DNA of 64,000 nucleotides from Larkinella rosea (lineage in GTDB: Bacteria > Bacteroidota > Bacteroidia > Cytophagales > Spirosomataceae), in assembly GCF_003858635.1 (NCBI RefSeq), contig NZ_RQJO01000007.1, positions 683,941-747,940 of the forward strand, in the 5' to 3' direction. This document shows positions 10,336-18,965 of the stretch, one piece after another. The first letter of the stretch is position 1; each line of letters begins with the position of its first letter. The position numbers were made by a program, and so were the translations under genes. A model generated the notes under the pieces. That model had not been told where the DNA came from. It did not search any database and saw only the letters and a program-made list of their open reading frames with translations.

Positions 10336-10494
10336 GACTTTGAAGGAGTTAGGATAGGTGCAAATCAATTGATCAGGCTAAACTAACTCATTTGCAGACT
10401 GGCAAATCGCTATAATTAGGCAACGGTAAAACCTTTAATGGAATGGTAATAGGTAAGTTACACGATGTAATCGGTACCCATTTCATCTAAAATC

Positions 10495-10528
10495 AAAAAA
10501 CCGGCATCGAGTCGAATGCCGGTTTTTT
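10495..10528. terminator. Bidirectional terminator downstream of dps
   Basis: A 7-bp GC stem (CCGGCAT/ATGCCGG) with an 8-base loop is flanked by A6 on the left and T6 on the right, so it can work in both directions. It lies just below the dps stop codon. Confidence 0.85.
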
Positions 10529-10544
10529 AATCGGGAAATGGAAT

Positions 10545-11015
10545 CTATGACAAATACTTCCGAAGCATCCACGCCATTTTCTCGTGGTCTTCCATCAGAT
10601 TAGTCAGGAAGTCGGCGGTTCCGGCATCCTCCAGTTCTTCGCATTTGCTGACATCTTCACGCAGTTCCCGAATCGATTGTTCGTGGTCGTCGAGCAGGCG
10701 TTTGAACATGTCTGGGGTCTTAATCTCATCACTTTTGTCTTCCTTCAGGCTCGTCAGTTTCAGGAAATCTTCCATCGTTGAAACCGGGCGTCCCCCCAGG
10801 GTTCGGATGCGCTCGGCTACTTCGTCGATGGCCGCTTCGAGCTGGGTATACTGTTTTTCAAAAAATTCGTGGTATTCCAGAAAACTTGGCCCGCTCACGT
10901 TCCAGTGGTATTTGCGGGTTTTAATGTATAAAACGTGTTGGTCGGCCAGTAGGGCGTTCAATAGTTCGTTGACTTGTTTCAGGGTGTCTTGATCAAGACC
11001 GATGTTGAGTTTCAT
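10545..11015 (-). CDS. dps: Dps-family ferritin-like DNA protection protein
   Basis: A 156-residue four-helix protein of normal Dps length. The inter-subunit ferroxidase ligands are all present with the canonical spacing: His37 (in YHWNVSG), His49, Asp64 and Glu68. The protein should assemble into a dodecamer that oxidises Fe(II) with hydrogen peroxide, stores ferric iron and may bind the nucleoid during starvation or oxidative stress. It is transcribed alone and ends at a strong bidirectional terminator. No clear peroxide-regulator box was seen upstream. Confidence 0.93.
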   Translation of the reverse strand: MKLNIGLDQDTLKQVNELLNALLADQHVLYIKTRKYHWNVSGPSFLEYHEFFEKQYTQLEAAIDEVAERIRTLGGRPVSTMEDFLKLTSLKEDKSDEIKTPDMFKRLLDDHEQSIRELREDVSKCEELEDAGTADFLTNLMEDHEKMAWMLRKYLS

Positions 11016-11224
11016 GTCTTTTGTGTCTTAAAATGAGCAACAGCTTGTGTAAGCCGATCTAATTTTTAAACCACTGAAACTTCGGTTTGTTTTACTGGAA
11101 TTACAAAACAACACTCTATCATTCTAGTTTAGCCATAGACAAGAGAAGTAGGACAAGTGAGTAGAGAGCGGTGTGGGATCTTTTGTCTCACCTCTTATCG
11201 CGCTTGTCTTAAAAAATCAACGGT

Positions 11225-12190
11225 ATGAAGCAATCGAAAACAAAGCGGTTTTTCTCGGATGCCTGGACGCTTCTCGTAGGATCCTTCAACGGATTTTCCG
11301 ACGATCGGGGATTAAAACTAAGTGCCGCGCTGGCCTATTATACGGTTTTTTCGTTGGCCCCTCTTCTGGTTTTGCTGATTTCCATAACGAGTATTTTTTA
11401 TGGCGAAGAGGCCATTCGGGGGCAGGTTTTTTCGCAAATCAACGGGTTGGTTGGCAATCAGGCGGCTGGCCAGATTCAGGAAATGATCAAGAGCGTGGAG
11501 CTTTCGGGGAAAACCAACGTTGCCCTGATCACCGGTATTTTCACCCTGATTCTGGGTGCAACCAGTATTTTCGTTGAAATTCAGGATTCGATCAACCTGA
11601 TCTGGCGGGTGAAAGCCAAGCCCAAGAGGGGTTGGGTCAAGATATTGAAAGACAGACTTTTATCGTCCTCACTAATCGTCAGCCTGGGTTTTCTGCTCGT
11701 GGTATCGCTAATTGTCAATGGGATTATTCTGGCGCTGAGTGATCGATTGACCCGGCATTTTCCTGATCTGGCCGTCATTTTTGTCGAAGCACTTAATTTC
11801 CTGATTAGCTTCGGGGTCATTACGGTTTTATTTGGCGTCATTTTTAAAGTGCTTCCTGATGCTAAAATAGCCTGGAAGGACATTCGATGGGGTGCCATTT
11901 TTACCGCCTTGCTCTTTATGCTCGGTCGATACCTGATCGGTTTATACATCGAAACCTCCAGCACCGGTTCGACCTACGGAGCCGCAGGTTCGCTGATCGT
12001 TATTCTGGTCTGGATTTATTACACGGCGGCCATTCTGTATTTCGGTGCGGAATTTACGCAGGTCTACGCCGAGCATTACGGGATTAAAATCGAGCCAGCC
12101 GACTATGCGGTTTATGTCGAGCAACAGGAAAAAGAGCGGAATATTCGTACGCTGCCGCCCCAAAAAAACACGGAAACGGTGAAGGAATAG
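11225..12190 (+). CDS. YihY/BrkB-family inner membrane protein
   Basis: A 321-residue polytopic membrane protein. The family marker LSAALAYYTVFSLAPLLVLL lies near residue 35, followed by several further hydrophobic helices (about six in all), the late motif YGAAGSLIVILVWIYYTAAILYFGAEFTQVY, and a charged cytoplasmic C-terminus. Members were once annotated as ribonuclease BN by mistake; the true function is unknown, with transport proposed. It is divergent from dps and shares its intergenic region. The start ATG at 11225 is the first in frame with the family N-terminus. Confidence 0.9.
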   Translation: MKQSKTKRFFSDAWTLLVGSFNGFSDDRGLKLSAALAYYTVFSLAPLLVLLISITSIFYGEEAIRGQVFSQINGLVGNQAAGQIQEMIKSVELSGKTNVALITGIFTLILGATSIFVEIQDSINLIWRVKAKPKRGWVKILKDRLLSSSLIVSLGFLLVVSLIVNGIILALSDRLTRHFPDLAVIFVEALNFLISFGVITVLFGVIFKVLPDAKIAWKDIRWGAIFTALLFMLGRYLIGLYIETSSTGSTYGAAGSLIVILVWIYYTAAILYFGAEFTQVYAEHYGIKIEPADYAVYVEQQEKERNIRTLPPQKNTETVKE

Positions 12191-12194
12191 GCGG

Positions 12195-12398
12195 TTATTT
12201 CAGGTGCGAATAACCGTATTCCTTGCGTAGAATTTCTTTCAGAATCGTCTCCTCTTCATCGTCCAGTCCGGCAACGGTCAGCTGAGATGCATCGGGTTCA
12301 ACGGTGATGGTATGTGCGTTGTCTTTATTCAAAAAGGGCATTCGTTTGGCAAGAACTTCAATAGCGTCCTGCTGTAGTTTTTCCTGTTGGGGAGTCAT
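12195..12398 (-). CDS. Small hypothetical protein
   Basis: A 67-residue acidic protein ending four bases after the convergent yihY-like gene. It begins MTPQQEKLQQDAIEVLAKRM and ends with a charged helix, EEETILKEILRKEYGY. There is no signal peptide, membrane segment or known motif. Codon use resembles neighbouring core genes, so it is likely real, but I cannot assign a function. Confidence 0.5.
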   Translation of the reverse strand: MTPQQEKLQQDAIEVLAKRMPFLNKDNAHTITVEPDASQLTVAGLDDEEETILKEILRKEYGYSHLK

Positions 12399-12440
12399 TT
12401 TGAGAAAGGAATTGGTTGAATTTAGTTTTACTTTCAGACG

Positions 12441-12941
12441 TTACTTATCACGAATAAATGTTTGGATTCTTTCTTCTAATTCCTCGGCGTATGGATTTGC
12501 TTCTCTGAAAATTGCTGAGCTGAAGAAACTTTCACCGTCATTATAATCTAATTTTCGGTACCCTGCTTTAAATTGTTGATACAATTTTTCGAACAATGTA
12601 TTTCTTACTTGTTGCAGTCCGTTGGCCTGACTACAGACATAAACAACGATCAAATCAGGCTGTTTTTGAAAAGCAAGGTAAAGGACTTTGACAACAGTTG
12701 GTAGAATTCTTGGGTCAAATCCAGAACGGCTACGTACCCGATGTTTGCGTTCAAAACCAAACATCAAAACGAAAGTTGAGAAGGAAGCGTCGGGTAAATA
12801 ATTTGAACCGTCGGTGAAATAAACACTGTAGATGCTACCATTTTCGGTAGTAAAAAGAATGTCATCGTTGTCCTCAACGAGAGGATAACTTAAAAGGTTT
12901 GACAAATTTAATTCCGGCCGGTTTGTTGGATTTGTCTCCAC
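12441..12941 (-). CDS. DUF6169-like protein
   Basis: A 166-residue soluble protein. The N-terminal beta-rich part (DDILFTTENGSIYSVYF), the central VVYVCSQANGLQQVRNTLFEKLYQQF and the acidic C-terminus resemble the small Bacteroidota DUF6169 family as I remember it; this needs a profile search. Its function is unknown. Its start overlaps the 3' end of a 49-codon gene by 68 bases, suggesting a two-gene unit. Base composition is more AT-rich than the flanking core genes, hinting at later acquisition. Confidence 0.55.
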   Translation of the reverse strand: METNPTNRPELNLSNLLSYPLVEDNDDILFTTENGSIYSVYFTDGSNYLPDASFSTFVLMFGFERKHRVRSRSGFDPRILPTVVKVLYLAFQKQPDLIVVYVCSQANGLQQVRNTLFEKLYQQFKAGYRKLDYNDGESFFSSAIFREANPYAEELEERIQTFIRDK

Positions 12942-13023
12942 TCTTGATGTACTCTTCTATTTTCTTTTGATCCTCAGTCATCTTCTTGATGACATCTTTG
13001 GGTCTCACTATTACTTCTGCCAT
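12874..13023 (-). CDS. Small basic protein upstream of the DUF6169-like gene
   Basis: A 49-residue ORF starting MAEVIVRPKDVIKKM and rich in lysine; an in-frame upstream ATG at 13071 would make it 65 residues. It overlaps the start of the following DUF6169-like gene by 68 bases, the layout of a translationally coupled pair or toxin-antitoxin-like module. No domain is recognised. Confidence 0.4.
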   Translation of the reverse strand: MAEVIVRPKDVIKKMTEDQKKIEEYIKSGDKSNKPAGIKFVKPFKLSSR

Positions 13024-13150
13024 ATCTAATTCCAGTTTTGATATGCGGCTTGTACGTTGTGAAACATACATCTTGTTTTAAGAATTCATTTAATTCTCAT
13101 TTAGTAATATTACTGGAATCGTTGCTTATATCCAAATGCATAAACGCCAC

Positions 13151-13184
13151 AAAAAAACCGCCTAAGCGTAAAGGCGGTTTTTTT
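13151..13184. terminator. Terminator downstream of glnS
   Basis: Arms AAAAAAACCGCCT and AGGCGGTTTTTTT flank an 8-base loop. The stem is perfect and bidirectional, and lies just after the glnS stop codon. Confidence 0.88.
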
Positions 13185-13205
13185 GTTGGGTTGGTTTTAA
13201 TTGGC

Positions 13206-14939
13206 TTACGATTTGCGCTGCTCTTTCGCCCAGGTGTCTTTCAGCGTAACCGTGCGGTTAAAGACCAGTTTTTCATCCGTCGAATCTTGATCGATGCAGA
13301 AATAGCCTTTGCGGATGAACTGGAATCGATCACCTGCCCGGGCGGTTTTCAGGCCCGGCTCCACGAAAGCCTGAATGGTTTCCAGCGATTTGGGATTGAT
13401 AAAGTCTTTAAAATCACCTTCTTCCGATGAAGGATCTTCAACCGTCAGCAAGCGATCATACAACCGAACTTCCGCCGGAACCGCATGAGCCACCGAAACC
13501 CAATGGATGGTTCCTTTCACATTGATACCCGACGTATCCGAACCGCTCCGGCTTTCCGGAATGTAAACGCACCGGAGTTCGGTTACCTCACCTGCTTCAT
13601 TTTTGACGACTTCCTCGCATTTAATGATATAAGCACCTTTCAGCCGAACCATGCCGCCGGGCGACAACCGAAAGTACTTTTTCGGTGGATTTTCCAGAAA
13701 ATCGTCGTGCTCAATGTAGAGTTCCCGCGAAAAAGGCACCAGACGATGACCGCTTTCGGCGTCTTCCGGGTTATTTTCAATCGCTACTTCATCGACCTGA
13801 CCTTCGGGATAATTGGTCAAAACCACCTTGATCGGTTTTTCGTCGACCACCGCCATCACCCGCGTCGTGGTTTTGTTCAACTCTTCCCGAATGCAAAATT
13901 CGAGCAAACCGACATCGATCAGGTTATCGCGCCGGGCAATCCCGATGCGGTCGGCAAACTCCCGAATGCTCGCCGGGGTGTAGCCGCGACGGCGCAAACC
14001 GGCAATCGTCGGCATGCGTGGGTCGTCCCAACCGCTTACGTGGCCTTCGTTCACCAGTTGCAGCAGTTTCCGTTTGCTCATGACGGTGTAAGTCAGGTTC
14101 AAACGGGCGAATTCGATTTGCCGGGAGGGAAATATAGCGAGCTTGTTGATGTACCAGTCGTAAACCGGGCGATGCACTTCAAATTCCAGCGTACAAAGCG
14201 AGTGTGTGATCTGTTCGATGGAATCCGACTGCCCGTGGGCGAAATCGTACATCGGGTAGATACACCATTTGTTGCTCGTGCGATGGTGATGAATGTGCCG
14301 GATGCGGTACATAATCGGGTCGCGAAAGTGCATGTTGGGCGACGCCATGTCAATTTTAGCGCGCAGCACTTTGGCACCGTCCGAAAATTCGCCCGCTTTC
14401 ATGCGCCGGAATAAATCCAGGTTTTCATCGACCGAACGCGTCCGGTATTGGCTTTCTTTTCCGGGTTCGGTGGGTGTGCCTTTTTCCGAGGCAATCACTT
14501 CCGCCGTCGAATCGTCGACGTAAGCGTAGCCTTTCTGAATCAGATTTTCGGCAAACGTGTAGAGCTGATCGAAATAATCGGACGCATAAAACTCGTTTTC
14601 CCATTCGAAACCGAGCCAGCGCACATCCGCTTTGATCGAATCGACGTATTCGGTATCCTCCGTAACCGGGTTCGTATCGTCGAAGCGGAGATTGGTTTTT
14701 CCACCGTATTTATCCGCCAGTCCAAAATTCAGGCAAATGGATTTGGCGTGGCCGATGTGCAAATAGCCGTTGGGTTCGGGCGGAAAGCGCGTGTGGACGC
14801 GACCGCCGTTTTTGCCGCCGGCGATATCCTCTTCAACAATTTGCTCAATGAAATTCAGCGAACGTTCCGCTGGCGCATCGTTCCGGCGTTCCGATTCGTC
14901 AGACGTACGAATATGGGTATCTTTGGGTACTTCAGGCAT
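13206..14939 (-). CDS. glnS: Glutaminyl-tRNA synthetase
   Basis: A 577-residue class I aminoacyl-tRNA synthetase that charges tRNA-Gln with glutamine in the cytoplasm. The class signatures are clear: [15 protein letters not shown] at residues 53-67 (HIGH) and VMSKR at 286-290 (KMSKS equivalent). Catalytic-domain blocks such as LRFDDTNP and the beta-barrel anticodon-binding domain follow to the normal family length. GlnRS rather than GluRS identity is supported by the RDPIMYRI and YPMYDFAHG blocks. A promoter-like TTG-N19-TAATTTAG lies 27 bases upstream. Confidence 0.96.
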   Translation of the reverse strand: MPEVPKDTHIRTSDESERRNDAPAERSLNFIEQIVEEDIAGGKNGGRVHTRFPPEPNGYLHIGHAKSICLNFGLADKYGGKTNLRFDDTNPVTEDTEYVDSIKADVRWLGFEWENEFYASDYFDQLYTFAENLIQKGYAYVDDSTAEVIASEKGTPTEPGKESQYRTRSVDENLDLFRRMKAGEFSDGAKVLRAKIDMASPNMHFRDPIMYRIRHIHHHRTSNKWCIYPMYDFAHGQSDSIEQITHSLCTLEFEVHRPVYDWYINKLAIFPSRQIEFARLNLTYTVMSKRKLLQLVNEGHVSGWDDPRMPTIAGLRRRGYTPASIREFADRIGIARRDNLIDVGLLEFCIREELNKTTTRVMAVVDEKPIKVVLTNYPEGQVDEVAIENNPEDAESGHRLVPFSRELYIEHDDFLENPPKKYFRLSPGGMVRLKGAYIIKCEEVVKNEAGEVTELRCVYIPESRSGSDTSGINVKGTIHWVSVAHAVPAEVRLYDRLLTVEDPSSEEGDFKDFINPKSLETIQAFVEPGLKTARAGDRFQFIRKGYFCIDQDSTDEKLVFNRTVTLKDTWAKEQRKS

Positions 14940-14965
14940 ACCACATTAATCAGGTGATGAATGTA

Positions 14966-14995
14966 CTAAATTACAGCCTAAGTTGGCTTTGACAA
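14966..14995 (-). promoter_or_regulatory. Predicted glnS promoter
   Basis: On the minus strand, TTG is followed after 19 bases by TAATTTAG, close to the Bacteroidota -33/-7 pattern (TTTG and TAnnTTTG). It sits directly upstream of the glnS start. Confidence 0.5.
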
Positions 14996-15002
14996 GGGAA
15001 GT

Positions 15003-15599
15003 CTAATTCCGACGGCTCATTTCGTCCCGAATTTTGGCGGCTTTTTCATATTCCTCCTTTTTCAGGGCTTCGTCCAGCGATTGCTGGAGTTCGTCGTACG
15101 TCATGTCTTTCAACTGTTCGGTCAGGGACCGCGACGAGCGGGACGTCGTCTGGGGAACGAGTTCTTCCTGTTCCTCGGCTTCGTCGGTCGCGCTGGCGGT
15201 AATACCGGCTTCGGAAAGAATGGATTCGTAGGTGTAAATCTGAACGTTAAACCGGATTCCAATCGCAATGGCATCGGAGGGGCGGGCGTCCACAACGGTT
15301 TCGCGCGTGCCGTCGGTACAAACGATCCGGGCAAAGAAAATGCCTTCCCGCAGGTCAGAAATGACGATTTCACGAACCGTAAAGCCGAATTTATCGGCAA
15401 AGGATTTGAAGAGGTCGTGGGTCATCGGGCGGTTGGGCACAATCTTCTCGATCTCGATGGCGATGGCCTGTGCTTCAAACATACCGATGATGATCGGCAA
15501 CCGGCGGTTCCCGTATTCTTCTCCCAATACCAGTGCAAACGAACCCGACTGCGATTGGCTGGGCGACAAACCTAAGATTTCAAGTCTAATCTTCTCCAC
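15003..15599 (-). CDS. Bifunctional nuclease (DUF151) with C-terminal UVR motif
   Basis: A 198-residue protein. Residues 1 to about 135 form the BFN/DUF151 domain (ILGLSPSQSQSGSFALVLGE, then RPSDAIAIGIRF); some members have been reported to act as nucleases on DNA and RNA. An acidic linker leads to a UVR-type helical hairpin (DELQQSLDEALKKEEYEKAA), the motif by which UvrB and UvrC interact. The start codon is GTG at 15599, which matches the family N-terminus; the next Met is 39 residues in. A perfect TAnnTTTG element ends only four bases before this GTG, so the transcript may be leaderless. Confidence 0.88.
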   Translation of the reverse strand: MEKIRLEILGLSPSQSQSGSFALVLGEEYGNRRLPIIIGMFEAQAIAIEIEKIVPNRPMTHDLFKSFADKFGFTVREIVISDLREGIFFARIVCTDGTRETVVDARPSDAIAIGIRFNVQIYTYESILSEAGITASATDEAEEQEELVPQTTSRSSRSLTEQLKDMTYDELQQSLDEALKKEEYEKAAKIRDEMSRRN

Positions 15600-15603
15600 G
15601 ACG

Positions 15604-15611
15604 CAAAGTTA
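15604..15611 (-). promoter_or_regulatory. TAACTTTG -7 element directly before the DUF151 gene
   Basis: A perfect TAnnTTTG match on the minus strand ends four bases before the GTG start, predicting transcription start at or next to the start codon. No good -33 element was found. Confidence 0.45.
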
Positions 15612-15616
15612 ATAGA

Positions 15617-15709
15617 GTTTGGGAGTTTAGCGGTTTGCAGGTTTAGGAGTTTTTTCACCAGAAACTAAAAAAATCCTAAAACCGCAAACCACTAAATGCC
15701 CAAACACAA
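15617..15709. repeat. Imperfect inverted repeat between etfA and the DUF151 gene
   Basis: The left part (starting GTTTGGGAGTTTAGCGGTTT) and the right part (ending CCACTAAATGCCCAAAC) pair over roughly 39 bases with scattered mismatches, around a short loop. It resembles the other palindromic elements in this chromosome's gaps. Confidence 0.6.
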
Positions 15710-15713
15710 AAGT

Positions 15714-16676
15714 TTAAAGTTCTTTCACCGCTTTCGTCAGCCGGGGCAACACGTCGAACACGTCGCCGACGATGCCGTAATCCGCGGATTTGAAAAACGG
15801 CGCTTCCGAATCTTTGTTGATAACTACAATGACCTTCGATGAGTTCACGCCCGCCAAATGTTGAATGGCGCCGGAAATTCCGCAGGCAATGTACAGGTTC
15901 GGGCTGATTTTGATGCCTGTCTGGCCAACGTGTTCGTGGTGAGGTCGCCAGTCGAGGTCCGAAACCGGTTTGGAGCAGGCGGTAGCCGCGTGCAGTGCTT
16001 TGGCCAGATTTTCCACAATACCCCAGTTTTCCGGGCCTTTTAATCCCCGGCCCGCCGAAACAACCAAATCCGCTTCGGGCAGGAGAACGTCGCCGGTCGC
16101 TTTTTCCACATTGGTCACTTTAACGGTAAAATCGGAGTCGTTCAAGGCCGGTTTGAAGGCTTCAACGGGAGCCACCGCGTCGGTTTCTTCGGGCGTAATC
16201 GTATTTTTCTTGATCGTCAGAATTTTCTTCTCCGCCGTCAATTCCGTGATCGCAAACGCTTTTCCGGTGAAGATGCTGCGTTTCACCCGAAAACCGCTGG
16301 ATAAATCCGGTAATTCGATGACATTGGCGGCCAAACCCGCTTTTAGCTTTCCGGCCAGACGAGCCGCCATTGAATCGGCCAGCGACGATTTTGCGAGCAC
16401 AATGATGGTCGCACCTTCCTGATGGACGGCTTCGGCCACGGCGCTGGCGTACGCCAGTGCATTGCCTTCGTTCAACCGGGTTTCGCTGGCATGCAACACC
16501 TTCGCGGCCCCAAACCGACCGGCTTTCGCTAATTCATCGGCGCTTCCTTCGCCCAGCACGAGGGCCGTGGCGGTGGTGCCGGTTTGTTCAGCGACTTTTG
16601 AACCGTAATATATTGCTTCGAGCGACGATTTCTTGATTGCTCCTTCTTCTAATTCAGCAAATATTAAAACTGACAT
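15714..16676 (-). CDS. etfA: Electron transfer flavoprotein subunit alpha
   Basis: A 320-residue FixB/EtfA protein. The C-terminal FAD-binding domain is clear: VGQTGKI, LYIACGISGAIQHLAG and INKDSEAPFF. It pairs with EtfB to form a soluble FAD heterodimer that accepts electrons from acyl-CoA and related dehydrogenases and passes them to ETF:quinone oxidoreductase. etfB lies 124 bases upstream on the same strand, so the order is etfB-etfA. A long hairpin element separates them. Confidence 0.95.
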   Translation of the reverse strand: MSVLIFAELEEGAIKKSSLEAIYYGSKVAEQTGTTATALVLGEGSADELAKAGRFGAAKVLHASETRLNEGNALAYASAVAEAVHQEGATIIVLAKSSLADSMAARLAGKLKAGLAANVIELPDLSSGFRVKRSIFTGKAFAITELTAEKKILTIKKNTITPEETDAVAPVEAFKPALNDSDFTVKVTNVEKATGDVLLPEADLVVSAGRGLKGPENWGIVENLAKALHAATACSKPVSDLDWRPHHEHVGQTGIKISPNLYIACGISGAIQHLAGVNSSKVIVVINKDSEAPFFKSADYGIVGDVFDVLPRLTKAVKEL

Positions 16677-16707
16677 GGATTTTTAGGGTTATAAAGGTTC
16701 GAAATTT

Positions 16708-16797
16708 GTTGTTACACAGGGTTTATCAGAGGAAATCAGGGTTAATCAAAGTTTCTCTGATCACCCTGATTTCCTCTGACAAACCCTGTGTAACAAC
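16708..16797. repeat. 35-bp-arm inverted repeat between etfB and etfA
   Basis: Arms 16708-16742 and 16763-16797 are complementary at 34 of 35 positions with a 20-base spacer. The hairpin occupies most of the gap between two genes whose products form a heterodimer. There is no T-tract, so it is not a typical terminator. Confidence 0.85.
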
Positions 16798-16800
16798 TCT

Positions 16801-17538
16801 CTATATCACTTTAGCCTCCGTACGCAGCAACTTGATCAGCGTTTCGGCTTCTGACGCGGGGATCATCTTGCAGGCTCCGCGGGCGGGCGGCAGTTCGTAG
16901 CTGGAAATCTGGGTGAGCGTATCATTTCCCGAAGGTTCAACGACGGTCAGCTTTTTGGTCCGGGCCGTCATGATGCCGCGCATGTTCGGAATTTTCCACT
17001 CGGCGATTGGTTCCTGACAGCCTAAGACCAACGGCAAACCGGCTTCCAGATCTTCGTGACCACCCTCGATTTCGCGGGTGATTTTTGCGGTGGTTCCTTC
17101 AATGGCGAGTTTCATCACCGGCGAGATCGACGGAATACCGAGCATTTCGCCCACGATGCCGTGAACCTGACCGCCGTTGTAGTCGATGGATTCGCGGCCC
17201 ATCAGGATTAAATCGTAGTTATTCTCTTTCGCAATGGCGGCAATCTGTTCGGCGACAAAATAGGCGTCGGTCGGTTCGGCATTCACCCGGATCGCGTCGT
17301 CGGCACCAATGGCGAGACACTTCCGGATTACCGGTTCCGCGTCGGCTTCCCCGACATTCAGCACCGTAACTGTTCCGCCCAGTTGCTCCTTTAACTCGAC
17401 CGCCCGTGAGAGCGCGTAATCGTCGTAAGGGCCGGTAATGAATTGCACGCCTGCTTTATTAAGTTTGGTATTGTTATCCGTGAGCGTAATTTTGGTGATG
17501 GTGTCCGGCACACTCGTGACACACACTAAAATCTTCAT
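16801..17538 (-). CDS. etfB: Electron transfer flavoprotein subunit beta
   Basis: A 245-residue EtfB/FixA protein with the expected N-terminus (MKILVCVTSVPDT), the nucleotide-binding block around ILMGRESIDYNGGQVHG, and the recognition-loop region near residues 180-205. It forms the AMP/FAD heterodimer with EtfA. A good -7 element and a palindromic operator-like site lie upstream (17567-17609). It is first in the two-gene operon, and its stop is followed by the long inverted repeat. Confidence 0.95.
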   Translation of the reverse strand: MKILVCVTSVPDTITKITLTDNNTKLNKAGVQFITGPYDDYALSRAVELKEQLGGTVTVLNVGEADAEPVIRKCLAIGADDAIRVNAEPTDAYFVAEQIAAIAKENNYDLILMGRESIDYNGGQVHGIVGEMLGIPSISPVMKLAIEGTTAKITREIEGGHEDLEAGLPLVLGCQEPIAEWKIPNMRGIMTARTKKLTVVEPSGNDTLTQISSYELPPARGACKMIPASEAETLIKLLRTEAKVI

Positions 17539-17566
17539 GTTGTCTGTGGTTTAGATGTGATACGGG

Positions 17567-17609
17567 CAAAAATACAAACTTGCCGGAAATAAAACGTATG
17601 CTTGCATAC
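17567..17609 (-). promoter_or_regulatory. etfBA promoter with adjacent palindrome
   Basis: TATTTTTG (minus strand, 17567-17574) fits the TAnnTTTG -7 consensus. A palindrome GTATGC-TT-GCATAC (17596-17609) lies where a repressor would cover the -33 region. Confidence 0.45.
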
Positions 17610-17629
17610 TAATTATCTGTCTCGGTGTT

Positions 17630-17696
17630 CAGTTTCCGGTTTTCGGTGGCTGACGCCTACTTACAATTTACGCGTCAGCCGCGGAAAACGAATACT
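17630..17696. repeat. Imperfect inverted repeat (GTTTTCGG/GCTGACG family)
   Basis: GGTTTTCGGTGGCTGACGC on the left pairs imperfectly with GCGTCAGCCGCGGAAAAC on the right. The same word pair (GGTTTTCG..GCTGACG) recurs at 29988-30120, so this is a dispersed family. Confidence 0.6.
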
Positions 17697-17712
17697 GTAA
17701 ACCTAAAAAACT

Positions 17713-18042
17713 GTGAACAATACCCGAATTCAGCTTCTCCTCCAATTTATAGAAGAACAACCGGACGATCCGTTCAATGTGTATGCGTTGGCAATGGAAT
17801 ACCGGGATGAACAGCCCGCACAGGCTTTGCAGTATCTGGAGAAATTACTCGACCAGCATCCCACGTATTTGCCGACCTATTATAAGGCGGCTGAGCTTCT
17901 TACCGAACGGAACAACCGGACCGAAGCGGAGACTGTTTATCTGCGGGGAATTGAACTTGCCCGGGAGCAGAAAAACGAGAAGGCCTTTCAGGAGTTGAAC
18001 CGGGCGTACCGGTCATTTCAGGATGAGGAGGATGATTATTGA
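17713..18042 (+). CDS. Small TPR-repeat protein
   Basis: A 109-residue soluble protein made of about two tetratricopeptide-type helical hairpins (DPFNVYALAMEYRDEQPAQALQYLEKLL, then YKAAELLTERNNRTEAETVYLRGIELA). It probably mediates protein-protein contacts; the partner is unknown. The start codon is GTG at 17713, which is the only start that places the first TPR helix after a short N-terminus. It is followed 69 bases later by a sugar epimerase-like gene on the same strand. Confidence 0.72.
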   Translation: MNNTRIQLLLQFIEEQPDDPFNVYALAMEYRDEQPAQALQYLEKLLDQHPTYLPTYYKAAELLTERNNRTEAETVYLRGIELAREQKNEKAFQELNRAYRSFQDEEDDY

Positions 18043-18111
18043 AACCGTTGGGATTGGTTACAGTAGGCGATGCGGTTTCTGTTCTTATTACGATAAACCT
18101 AATTAACGATC

Positions 18112-18957
18112 ATGAAAAAATACGTTCTGCTGACTTCGATTGCCTTTCTGCTGACTGCGACGACATTCGGTCAACGGTTTGGTAAAACGTTGAAAGACAC
18201 GCCCGGTATGGTGTCGTACACCATGCGTAATGAATTTGCGAAAGACATGCCCGCCACACTCGACAAAATTAAGTCGATGGGCATCACCAACATCGAATTT
18301 TCCAGCCTTTTCGGAAAAACCGCAGCCGAAATTCGCGCCGAACTCGATAAACGCGGTATGGTCTGCACCAGCCACGGTGTTGGATACGACGACCTGATGA
18401 AAAAGATGGACATGGTGATTGAGAATGCCAAAACGCTGGGTGCCAAATACGTCCGACTGGCCTGGATTCCGCATCAGGGAAAATTTACGCTGGAGGCTGC
18501 CCAAAAAACCGTCAGCGAGTTTAACACGATCGGGAAACAGTTGAAAGACAAAGGGTTGATGTTCGTATATCATAACCACGGTTTCGAGTTCGAACCGTAC
18601 GAAAATGGCACGCTGTTCGATTACATCGTTCAGAAAACGAACCCGGAAGATGTGAGCTTTGAAATGGACGTTCTGTGGGTTTATTTTCCGGGTCAGGACC
18701 CCGCCAAACTGCTCGAAAAATACCCGAAGCGGTTTAAGCTGATGCACATGAAAGACCTCAAAAAAGGGGTCGAGGGCAACATGTCGGGCGGTACACCTCC
18801 CGAAAACGACGTGGCTCTGGGATCGGGGCAGATCAATCTGACGGCCGTTCTGAAAGCCGCTAAAAAATCATCGATCGAGTATTTCTACATCGAAGACGAA
18901 AGCCCATCGGCGCAGCAGCAAGTACCACAAAGTTTGGCATATCTGAAGTCGATTTAA
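18112..18957 (+). CDS. Secreted sugar phosphate isomerase/epimerase-like TIM barrel
   Basis: A 281-residue protein with a signal peptide (MKKYVLLTSIAFLLTATTFG). The rest is an AP-endonuclease-2-like TIM barrel typical of xylose isomerase-like sugar epimerases; metal-ligand regions are visible in NIEFSSLFG, YHNHGFEFEPY, FEMDVLWVY, HMKDL and FYIEDE. Secreted members are common in Cytophagales and are thought to act on sugars in the periplasm, though substrates are mostly unknown. It ends 8 bases before a perfect 26-bp hairpin shared with the convergent oxidoreductase gene. Confidence 0.88.
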   Translation: MKKYVLLTSIAFLLTATTFGQRFGKTLKDTPGMVSYTMRNEFAKDMPATLDKIKSMGITNIEFSSLFGKTAAEIRAELDKRGMVCTSHGVGYDDLMKKMDMVIENAKTLGAKYVRLAWIPHQGKFTLEAAQKTVSEFNTIGKQLKDKGLMFVYHNHGFEFEPYENGTLFDYIVQKTNPEDVSFEMDVLWVYFPGQDPAKLLEKYPKRFKLMHMKDLKKGVEGNMSGGTPPENDVALGSGQINLTAVLKAAKKSSIEYFYIEDESPSAQQQVPQSLAYLKSI

Positions 18958-18965
18958 TGTTTGCT

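Noticed and set aside
13485-14414. 309-codon open frame on the plus strand opposite glnS
   Set aside because: It lies wholly inside glnS, whose protein motifs are certain; the opposite frame has an unnatural composition. It is an antisense shadow of a GC-rich gene.
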